5,583 nt of DNA, from contig CAKZLS010000304.1 in NCBI GenBank assembly GCA_937127205.1, forward strand, positions 1 to 5,583, in the 5' to 3' direction. Below, piece after piece: positions 1 to 5,583 of this stretch. Both the position numbers and the translations under genes were made by a program. Position 1 is the first letter of the stretch. The number at the start of each line of letters is the position of its first letter. The DNA comes from an uncultured Rhodospirillales bacterium. GTDB lineage: Bacteria; Pseudomonadota; Alphaproteobacteria; Rhodospirillales; Defluviicoccaceae. The notes under the pieces are model-generated. The model made no database searches, was not told the DNA's origin, and worked only from the letters and a program-made list of their open reading frames with translations.

Positions 1-1
1 T

Positions 2-718
2 TTTTTCCGGGTTGCTATCGCCGGGCTTTCGCTAACCGTCATCGCCGCCGACGGCGAACCGGTGATGCCGGCGACCGTCGACAATTTGATCATCGGTACC
101 GCCCAACGCTATGACGTGTTGGTGAGTGTTCCCGAGAGCGGCAGCCATACACTCCATGCCGCGGCGCTCGGTGACGACAAGCAGGCGCTCGGCGTGCTCC
201 ACACACCGGACGTGGCGCCGGCGGCGAACACCGGACGGCCCGCGTTCGCCGGCAAGGCGCTCCGACCTTCCGATCTCAAGTCGCCGTATCCGACGACACT
301 GCCGGCGGGACCGCGCAAGACCTTCGAGGTGGTGCTGGGCGGCGACATGAAGAACTATCTGTGGACCATGAACGGAAAGATCTGGCCGGAACCGTTCGCC
401 GAGTTCGCCGGGGATAATGCCGAGCGGAGCTACTATGACGTCCAGTCGGGCGACGCGGTCCGGTTCGATTTCGTCAACCGCACGCCGATGGCGCACCCAA
501 TGCATTTGCACGGCCACGTGTTCCGGGTTTTGCCGGAAGGCATGCCCTCATCCGAAACGGCGAACGCGCCAGTGCGCGACACCGTCATTGTCGGGTCCAA
601 GGCGAAGCTGAGCATTGAATTCGTCGCCAACAATCCAGGCAAGTGGTTTTTCCACTGCCACAACATCTGGCATTTGGCGGTGGGCATGGCGCAGGCGGTG
701 CGCTACAAGGCCGGCTGA
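2..718 (+). CDS. Multicopper oxidase, C-terminal part (5' end outside window)
   Basis: The frame is open from the left edge and ends at TGA 716-718, giving 238 visible residues; the N-terminal part, including any signal peptide and the first copper-binding histidines, lies outside. Family members couple one-electron oxidation of a substrate or metal ion to reduction of oxygen to water and are usually exported to the periplasm. The two C-terminal copper motifs are intact. HPMHLHGH (fragment residues 165-172, bases 494-517) supplies type 1, 2 and 3 copper histidines. HCHNIWHLAVGM (residues 218-229, bases 653-688) supplies the type 1 cysteine, histidine and axial methionine with the type 3 histidines. 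The start of the fragment (FRVAIAG, then TVIAADGEPV) looks like the middle cupredoxin domain. Substrate (Cu(I), phenolics, other) cannot be told; a CopA/laccase-like enzyme is possible. No functional link to the downstream sugar genes is evident. Confidence 0.93.
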   Translation, partial: FFRVAIAGLSLTVIAADGEPVMPATVDNLIIGTAQRYDVLVSVPESGSHTLHAAALGDDKQALGVLHTPDVAPAANTGRPAFAGKALRPSDLKSPYPTTLPAGPRKTFEVVLGGDMKNYLWTMNGKIWPEPFAEFAGDNAERSYYDVQSGDAVRFDFVNRTPMAHPMHLHGHVFRVLPEGMPSSETANAPVRDTVIVGSKAKLSIEFVANNPGKWFFHCHNIWHLAVGMAQAVRYKAG

Positions 719-809
719 TTGAGAACTTAACGGCCAATGCGTTTATGAACCTTGTGCTGCCACTGCGAAAAAAAGTGACCGCAAGGGTGGGAAAGCGCCG
801 CCGGTCGGC

Positions 810-815
810 TATAAT
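810..815 (+). promoter_or_regulatory. Possible -10 box upstream of the sugar operon
   Basis: A perfect TATAAT sits in the 232-base gap between the oxidase and the first operon gene, about 135 bases before its start codon. I find no good -35 hexamer at 15-18 bases spacing and no TG extension, so it may be chance. If used, it would give a leader of about 130 bases that contains the hairpin at 857-874. The rest of the gap (719-950) shows no convincing gene. Confidence 0.25.
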
Positions 816-856
816 GACCGCCAACAGGCAATAAATGCAATGAACTGCCGGAGGGG

Positions 857-874
857 GGTCGGGTTTCTCCGACC
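857..874 (+). other. Small hairpin in the operon leader
   Basis: GGTCGG (857-862) and CCGACC (869-874) are exact reverse complements around the six-base loop GTTTCT. The flanks are G-rich (GAGGGG before, AGGGGCGG after). No T-run follows, so it is not a standard intrinsic terminator. It lies 76 bases before the start codon of the first operon gene. It could be a leader RNA structure or an operator half-site pair; nothing in the sequence decides this. Confidence 0.35.
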
Positions 875-950
875 AGGGGCGGAGGCGCCGACAGCGCGTC
901 TTGGTTCGCTTTTTCCCCCCTTCCAGCGAGAGAGGGAATGGTAATCGCGA

Positions 951-1709
951 ATGACCCGTGTACAAAAAAATCCAGAACTTGATCCGCATGGTTACGATGC
1001 GTGGCTGTTCGACCTCGACGGCGTAATCACCGACACCGCGAGCGTCCATTCCAACGCCTGGAAGAAGATGTTCGACGAGTATCTCAAGGACGTCGCGGAC
1101 CGCGACAACGTGCCGTTCAAGTCGTTCGAAATCGATCCCGATTATTTCCAATACGTGGATGGCAAGCCGCGCTATGACGGCGTCGATGCGTTTCTGCGCT
1201 CGCGCGGCATCGAGCTCGACTGGGGCGATCCCGAGGACGGCCCGGACAAGGAGACTGTTTGCGGGCTCGGCAACCGCAAGAACACCATGTTCAACGACGT
1301 CCTCAAGGAACAGGGCGCGGTGGTGTTCGAGTCTTCGGTGGATCTGGTCCGCAAGATCCGGGCCGAGGGCAAGCGTGTCGCCGTGGTGACCTCGAGCAAA
1401 AACTGCGACACCGTCCTCCAAGTCGCCGGCCTGACCGATCTGTTCGAAAACAAGGTCGACGGCAACGTCGCCGCCGAGCACAATCTCAAGGGCAAGCCGG
1501 ATCCCCACACCTACGAAGTGGCAGCGGTGTTCCTCGGCGCCCCGGCCGACCGGTGCGTCGTCATCGAGGACGCCATCTCCGGCGTGCAGGCTGGCAAGGC
1601 CGGCGGCTTCGGACTGGTGATCGGCATCGCCCGTCACGACGCGCCGGAGGCGCTGCTAAAGAATGGCGCCGACATCGTTGTTTCGGACCTCGGCGAACTG
1701 AACTATTGA
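951..1709 (+). CDS. pgmB: Beta-phosphoglucomutase family HAD phosphomutase
   Basis: A 252-residue cytoplasmic HAD enzyme, predicted to interconvert beta-glucose-1-phosphate and glucose-6-phosphate. Motif I is FDLDGVITDT, with nucleophile Asp21 and acid/base Asp23. His33 sits where the well-studied Lactococcus lactis enzyme has its conserved His20, and DGVITDTA matches that enzyme closely, which favours a mutase over a plain phosphatase. Motif II is VVTSSKN (Thr147/Ser148), motif III is Lys182 in GKPDPHTY, and motif IV is IEDAISGVQAG (Glu206, Asp207). The cap lies at about residues 35-130 and is larger than in the ~220-residue L. lactis protein. An in-frame TAA at 942-944 makes ATG 951 the first possible start; the purine-rich AGGGA (933-937) is 13 bases away, rather far for a strong ribosome site. 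It is the first gene of a set with otsB and a GH65 phosphorylase, the usual source of beta-glucose-1-phosphate. Function by homology is solid; exact substrate is inferred. Confidence 0.92.
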   Translation: MTRVQKNPELDPHGYDAWLFDLDGVITDTASVHSNAWKKMFDEYLKDVADRDNVPFKSFEIDPDYFQYVDGKPRYDGVDAFLRSRGIELDWGDPEDGPDKETVCGLGNRKNTMFNDVLKEQGAVVFESSVDLVRKIRAEGKRVAVVTSSKNCDTVLQVAGLTDLFENKVDGNVAAEHNLKGKPDPHTYEVAAVFLGAPADRCVVIEDAISGVQAGKAGGFGLVIGIARHDAPEALLKNGADIVVSDLGELNY

Positions 1710-1739
1710 TCCCTATCGAAACTATTGATCCCTATCGAA
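1702..1739 (+). repeat. Perfect 19-bp tandem duplication over the pgmB stop codon
   Basis: The unit ACTATTGATCCCTATCGAA occurs at 1702-1720 and again, without a mismatch, at 1721-1739. The TGA in the first copy (1707-1709) ends the mutase. The TGA in the second copy (1726-1728) falls in the reading frame of otsB, upstream of its start. Removing one copy would leave both proteins unchanged and shorten the gap between the genes from 55 to 36 bases. It looks like a simple slippage or duplication event. Confidence 0.95.
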
Positions 1740-1764
1740 AAGCAATAAGGAAGAGGAGGCGACG

Positions 1765-2577
1765 ATGGCTACCAACATCGGCGATCTGCCGAACGCGCTG
1801 ACCCACAAGGATCAGTTGGACAAGCAGCTGGCGGGCAAGAAACCGGCGCTGTTTCTCGACTACGACGGGACCCTGACGCCCATCGTCGACCGGCCCGAAG
1901 ACGCCATTATTTCCGAAAGCATGCGCGAGGCGGTCAAGGCGCTGGCCGACCGCTGCTCGGTGTGCGTGGTCAGCGGGCGCGACCGCCCGGTGGTGCAGCA
2001 GCTGATGGGCGTGGACAGCCTGATCGTCGCCGGGAGTCACGGCTTCGACATCTGGAGCCCCGACGGCGGAACGCTGCAGCGCGAGATGGGTGCCGAGTTC
2101 GCCGACGTGCTGGAGGAGACCAAGGCCCGGCTGCATGCGGTCATGGATCCCATCGAGGGCGCGCTGGTGGAACCGAAGAAGGCCTCGGTGGCCGCGCACT
2201 ACCGGCTGGTGGCCGACGCCGAACGGTCCAAGGTCAAGGACGTCGTCGACGCCATCCTCGCCGATCATCCCGACCGGCTGAAGGTCACGCCGGGCAAGAT
2301 GGTGTTCGAGATCCAGCCGAAGATCGAATGGGACAAGGGCAAGGCGGTGCTTTACCTGCTCGAGGCCCTCGGTCTCGATACCCCCGACATCATGCCCATG
2401 TACATGGGCGACGATCACACCGACGAGCACGCCTTCGAGGCGCTGCACGGCCGTGGCATCGGGATATTCGTCGGCCGCGCCGACGATCCCGAGGTGGGCA
2501 AACGCACCACCTACGCGCACTACATCCTCGACAGCATGGCTGAAGTGGAGCAGTTCCTGCATTCGCTGGCCACGTGA
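1765..2577 (+). CDS. otsB: Trehalose-6-phosphate phosphatase (OtsB)
   Basis: A 270-residue cytoplasmic HAD phosphatase, close to the 266 residues of E. coli OtsB; it is predicted to hydrolyse trehalose-6-phosphate to trehalose. Motif I is FLDYDGTLTP (nucleophile Asp32, acid/base Asp34). Motif II is VVSGRD (Ser70), followed by AGSHGFDI (89-96). The cap segment EPKKASVAAHYR (136-147) has the His and Arg typical of this family's substrate region. Then come the motif III region WDKGKA (Lys193 likely) and motif IV GDDHTDEHAF (Asp216, Asp217). All expected catalytic residues are present. The start is well placed: AGGAGG (1754-1759) is five bases before ATG, and an in-frame TGA lies at 1726-1728. 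It is the middle gene of the set; no otsA synthase is in the window, so trehalose-6-phosphate must come from a gene elsewhere, or the enzyme acts on a related sugar phosphate. Confidence 0.93.
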   Translation: MATNIGDLPNALTHKDQLDKQLAGKKPALFLDYDGTLTPIVDRPEDAIISESMREAVKALADRCSVCVVSGRDRPVVQQLMGVDSLIVAGSHGFDIWSPDGGTLQREMGAEFADVLEETKARLHAVMDPIEGALVEPKKASVAAHYRLVADAERSKVKDVVDAILADHPDRLKVTPGKMVFEIQPKIEWDKGKAVLYLLEALGLDTPDIMPMYMGDDHTDEHAFEALHGRGIGIFVGRADDPEVGKRTTYAHYILDSMAEVEQFLHSLAT

Positions 2578-2651
2578 GCGGCGTGCGTTTCGCGGACGCG
2601 AGGGACACCGAGGCACTGAGAGAAACCTAAGAAAAATAGCGAGGAAACGGC

Positions 2652-5063
2652 ATGTCGACCTGGACGCTGGCTTACGATTCGTACCTCCCCGAGGAAGAGG
2701 GGTTGCGTGAGGCGCTGACCTCCACCGGCAACGGTTATTTCTGCAGCCGCGGCGCGGCGGAGTGGAATGACGCCATCATCGAACGGCTGGACGACCCCGG
2801 GCCGTACTATCCCGGCACCTACATGCACGGCGGCTTCAACCGGTTGGCGACCATGATGGGCGGCCGGCCGGTGATGAACGAAGATTTCGTCAACCTGCCC
2901 AATTGGCTGGTGATGAAGCTCCGCATCGAGGGCGGCGAGCCGTTCAGCCTTGAGTCCGTCGAGGTGCTGTCCTATAGCCACGAGTTCGATATCCGGAACT
3001 GCCAGGTCAAACGCACCGTCCGGTTCCGCGACGGAGACGGCCGGGAGACCACGCTCGCCAGCCGCCGCTTCGTCAGCATGGCGAAGCTGCACGAAGCGGG
3101 TCTCCAATGGACCATTACGCCGGAGAACTGGTCGGGCCGGGTGGAGGTGATCTCGGGTCTCGAGGGCCGGGTCCATAACTGGGGCACTGCGCGATATCGC
3201 GAGCTGGAAAGCCGTCATTTGGAGCCGGTGTCCACCGGCGCCATCGGCGAGGACGGGATCTCCCTGCTGGTGCAGATGAACCAATCGCGAATATATGTGG
3301 CAAACGCGGCGCGTACCCGCGTCTACGGCGAAACTGAAGTGATCGCCGTCGAGCACGCCATTCACCAGGAGGAAGGATACATCCACCAGACACTCGGCTT
3401 CGACGTCGCCGAGGGGACGCCGGTCCGGGTCGAGAAAATGCTGGCATTCTATACGTCGCGCGACAACGCCATCAGCGAACCGTTGGTGAACGCGGAGCGT
3501 GCCGTTGAAGGTTTCGAAGACTTCGCCCACGCTTTCGACCAACATGCGCAAACCTGGGGTCATATGTGGACGGCCTGCGACATCGAAGTGCCGAAGGACG
3601 ACCGGGTACAGACCATCGTCCGGCTGCACATCAATCATGTTCTCCAGTGTTGCTCGCCCAACACGGTGGATCTCGACGCCGGCGTGCCGGCGCGCGGTCT
3701 CAACGGCGAGAGCTATCGCGGCCATATCTTCTGGGACGAGCTGTACATCTACCCGTATATCAACACGCGGATCCCGGAAATCACGAAGTCGTTGCTGATG
3801 TACCGCTTCCGGCGGATGGACGAGGCCCGCGCGCTGGCCAAGGAGGCCGGCTACAAGGGCGCCATGTTCCCCTGGCAAAGCGGCAGTGACGGCACCGAGG
3901 AAACACAGACGGTCCACCTGAACCCGAAGTCGGGCAGCTGGGATCCGGACTTCAGCCACAATCAACGGCACGTCAACATCGCCATCTTCTATAACATTTG
4001 GCAGTACTATCAGATGACCGGCGACACCGGTTTCCTATCGGCTTACGGCGGCGAAATGCTCCTGGAGATCGCCCGGTTCTGGGCCAGCATCGCCCACTAC
4101 AATCCGGACCGCGAGCGCTACGAGATCCACGGCGTTATGGGGCCGGACGAGTTCCACGAGTCGGTCTACGGCTCCGACGAACACGGCGTCCCCAACAACG
4201 CCTACACCAACCTGATGGTCGCCTGGATGTGCGAAGTGGCGCAGGAAGTACTCGCCGCCCTGCCCGAAACACGGCGCGACAATCTGCGCCAAACCCTCGG
4301 CATCACCGACGACGAGGTCCGGCTATGGTCGGAAATGTCGCACAAGATGTTCGTGCCGTTCCATGGCGACGGCCTGATCACCCAGTTTGTGGGCTACGAA
4401 AACCTGGAAGAGCTGGACTGGGACGCCTACCGGGCGAAGTACGACAACATCCACCGCATGGACCGCATCCTCAAGGCCGAGGGCAACACGCCGGACAAGT
4501 ATAAGCTGTCGAAGCAGGCCGACACCCTAATGCTCTGGTACCTGCTCTCCGAAGGCGAGATCAAGCGGCTGTTCCGCCGTCTGGGTTATGATTATGCCGA
4601 CGACACGGCACGCAAGAACATCGATTACTACTACGAGCGGTGTTCCCACGGCTCGACCTTGAGCCTCATCGTGCACGCCGACATCGAGGGCCAAATCCAC
4701 CCCGAGGCCTCGTGGGACATGTTCATCCGCGCGCTGGAAAGCGACGTCGCCGACATCCAGGGCGGCACCACGCTGGAGGGCATCCACATGGGCGTCATGG
4801 CCGGCACCCTGGATCTCCTTCAACGCGGCTACATGGGCGTGGAAATCCAGCACGGCGCGCTCACCTTCGATCCCAAGCTCACCGACAAGCTCGACGGCAT
4901 CTCCTATCAGATGCTGTTCCAGGGCACGCCCATCCAGGTCAAACTCGACGGCGGCAAACTCACCGTCACCCCCCAGCCGGGCGGCGCGGAGTCGGTCAAG
5001 ATCGGCATGCGCGGGGACGTCTCCGAGGTCAAGGCAGGCGAGAGCAAGACCTTCGCGCTCTGA
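2652..5063 (+). CDS. GH65 family alpha-glucoside (trehalose/maltose-type) phosphorylase
   Basis: An 803-residue protein without a signal peptide, so cytoplasmic. GH65 phosphorylases cleave an alpha-linked disaccharide with phosphate, with inversion, to beta-glucose-1-phosphate and a sugar. An N-terminal beta-sandwich (about 10-270, opening with GNGYFCSRGA) is followed by the catalytic (alpha/alpha)6 barrel (about 325-690) and a C-terminal beta domain (about 700-803). The barrel shows the substrate motif GHIFWDE (Trp361, Asp362), the general acid Glu500 in GVMGPDEFHE, Lys621-Gln622 in LSKQADTLML, and the phosphate-binding CSHGSTLS (His666, Ser668, Thr669). The HGSTLS site supports phosphorylase over hydrolase. 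The segment after PWQSGSDG (407-414) differs from the PWR...GEE form I remember for maltose and trehalose phosphorylases, so the disaccharide is uncertain; trehalose is favoured only by the adjacent otsB. GAGGA (2641-2645) is six bases before ATG, and an in-frame TAG at 2637-2639 rules out a longer form. Confidence 0.92.
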   Translation: MSTWTLAYDSYLPEEEGLREALTSTGNGYFCSRGAAEWNDAIIERLDDPGPYYPGTYMHGGFNRLATMMGGRPVMNEDFVNLPNWLVMKLRIEGGEPFSLESVEVLSYSHEFDIRNCQVKRTVRFRDGDGRETTLASRRFVSMAKLHEAGLQWTITPENWSGRVEVISGLEGRVHNWGTARYRELESRHLEPVSTGAIGEDGISLLVQMNQSRIYVANAARTRVYGETEVIAVEHAIHQEEGYIHQTLGFDVAEGTPVRVEKMLAFYTSRDNAISEPLVNAERAVEGFEDFAHAFDQHAQTWGHMWTACDIEVPKDDRVQTIVRLHINHVLQCCSPNTVDLDAGVPARGLNGESYRGHIFWDELYIYPYINTRIPEITKSLLMYRFRRMDEARALAKEAGYKGAMFPWQSGSDGTEETQTVHLNPKSGSWDPDFSHNQRHVNIAIFYNIWQYYQMTGDTGFLSAYGGEMLLEIARFWASIAHYNPDRERYEIHGVMGPDEFHESVYGSDEHGVPNNAYTNLMVAWMCEVAQEVLAALPETRRDNLRQTLGITDDEVRLWSEMSHKMFVPFHGDGLITQFVGYENLEELDWDAYRAKYDNIHRMDRILKAEGNTPDKYKLSKQADTLMLWYLLSEGEIKRLFRRLGYDYADDTARKNIDYYYERCSHGSTLSLIVHADIEGQIHPEASWDMFIRALESDVADIQGGTTLEGIHMGVMAGTLDLLQRGYMGVEIQHGALTFDPKLTDKLDGISYQMLFQGTPIQVKLDGGKLTVTPQPGGAESVKIGMRGDVSEVKAGESKTFAL

Positions 5064-5091
5064 GAAAAGCAGTTACGAAGACGATTGCGAT

Positions 5092-5123
5092 GGCCGCTCC
5101 GTGCTGCGGACGGGGCGGTTTTC
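5092..5123 (+). terminator. Rho-independent terminator candidate after the GH65 gene
   Basis: CCGCTCC (5094-5100) pairs with GGGGCGG (5112-5118) with one G-U wobble. The stem extends inward by GT/AC (5101-5102 with 5110-5111), leaving a seven-base loop, GCTGCGG. A TTTT run (5119-5122) follows directly, then CGTTT. It begins 28 bases after the GH65 stop codon, a sensible place for the end of the three-gene transcript. The remaining bases up to 5196 show no promoter I would defend. Confidence 0.75.
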
Positions 5124-5196
5124 GTTTCGGCGACGAGGTTATTCCATCGCCGGAAAGCCATGATTTGCCTGGAGTTCGGGATAGGGCCGTTAAGCA

Positions 5197-5583
5197 ATGT
5201 CCGTCTACGATAAGATTAAGGCTCACGCCAAACGCGTTGCCACGGATGTCAAAGCCGGGAAGGCATCGGTGCACTCCAGCCGGGCAAGGGATTTTATCGC
5301 TGAATTTCCTGATGCCGTTCTGGGAGTGATCGACCTCGTTCACAGAGAGGCCAATCGCAAGAAGCCCAACGAGGCGATGATATACGCCTACCTCTACTTG
5401 TTCTCCACGGGCCTTGAAGAAATTCGCTATCAGGTCGATCGAGGACATGGTTGGGCGGAAGAGCTTGTTGATGCCGTCCGCGAACAACTGCTTCTCTTGG
5501 CACAGGGGGGCGTGATCGAGCCTCACCTACTGATGCTGCTGCTCAACGGCTTCATCGAGGCGAAGCTCGCGCCGGGAGACGAT
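5197..5583 (+). CDS. Unrecognised protein, N-terminal part (3' end outside window)
   Basis: An open frame runs from ATG 5197 to the right edge without a stop, giving 129 residues. It starts MSVYDKIKAHAKRVATDVK and ends at the edge with EAKLAPGDD. TAA at 5191-5193 lies in frame just upstream, so this is the first possible start; AGGG (5183-5186) is ten bases before it. I do not recognise the family. The visible part is rich in charged and aliphatic residues, looks mostly alpha-helical and soluble, and has no signal peptide. One short leucine-rich stretch, PHLLMLLLNGF (near residues 109-119), is amphipathic rather than clearly membrane-spanning. A terminator separates it from the sugar operon, so it is probably an independent unit. 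Its codons end in A or T more often than those of the operon genes, which may mean a different history or only lower expression. Confidence 0.72.
   Translation, partial: MSVYDKIKAHAKRVATDVKAGKASVHSSRARDFIAEFPDAVLGVIDLVHREANRKKPNEAMIYAYLYLFSTGLEEIRYQVDRGHGWAEELVDAVREQLLLLAQGGVIEPHLLMLLLNGFIEAKLAPGDD

Noticed and set aside
709..735. Inverted repeat GGCCG / CGGCC around the oxidase stop codon as a terminator
   Set aside because: Only five base pairs with a 17-base loop and no following T-run.
643..834. Plus-strand 63-codon frame reaching into the gap after the oxidase
   Set aside because: It begins inside the oxidase copper motif in another frame, has no ribosome site of note, and has no recognisable content.
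585..1637. Minus-strand open frame of 350 codons across the oxidase end, the gap and pgmB
   Set aside because: It is antisense to two well-supported genes and shows no domain motif.
1732..2616. Minus-strand open frame of 294 codons opposite otsB
   Set aside because: It mirrors otsB almost end to end, as expected from codon bias; the + strand has all OtsB motifs.
2520..3971. Long minus-strand open frame (483 codons) opposite the end of otsB and the first half of the GH65 gene
   Set aside because: It lies antisense to genes with complete, recognisable catalytic motifs, and its sequence has no family pattern; long antisense frames are common in GC-rich coding DNA.
5029..5526. Minus-strand open frame of 165 codons at the right end
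   Set aside because: It would read through the terminator stem into the GH65 3' end, and the + strand frame from 5197 has a clean start and a more protein-like composition.
1..5583. CRISPR array, transposon ends, tRNA or rRNA genes
   Set aside because: No spaced repeats, terminal inverted repeats, transposase motifs or tRNA-like cloverleaf were seen; the only clear repeat is the 19-bp tandem pair.

Overview
The window is GC-rich, with Shine-Dalgarno-led genes all read on the + strand. This fits a proteobacterium, possibly alphaproteobacterial, but no gene fixes the lineage and the assignment is weak.

Layout. Bases 2-718 hold the C-terminal half of a multicopper oxidase that starts before the window. 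Bases 719-950 are a non-coding gap with a TATAAT box and a small hairpin. Bases 951-5063 hold three genes in one direction, which read as an operon: a beta-phosphoglucomutase-type HAD phosphomutase (951-1709), a trehalose-6-phosphate phosphatase, OtsB (1765-2577), and a GH65 disaccharide phosphorylase (2652-5063). The gaps are 55 and 74 bases, and I see no terminator inside the block. A rho-independent terminator candidate follows at about 5092-5123. At 5197 an unrecognised gene begins and runs off the right edge.

How the genes may work together. GH65 phosphorylases split an alpha-linked disaccharide with phosphate to give beta-glucose-1-phosphate and glucose. Beta-phosphoglucomutase turns beta-glucose-1-phosphate into glucose-6-phosphate. 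OtsB releases trehalose from trehalose-6-phosphate. The set therefore looks like a trehalose (or related alpha-glucoside) turnover module in the cytoplasm. There is no OtsA synthase in the window.

Main observation. The order HAD mutase - OtsB - GH65 matches, as I recall it, the domain order of the single large mycobacterial protein OtsB1 (Rv2006). The three proteins here sum to 1325 residues, close to the roughly 1330 I remember for that fusion. The window thus seems to carry the unfused form of a three-domain protein of uncertain function. A second small curiosity is a perfect 19-bp tandem duplication over the stop codon of the first operon gene.
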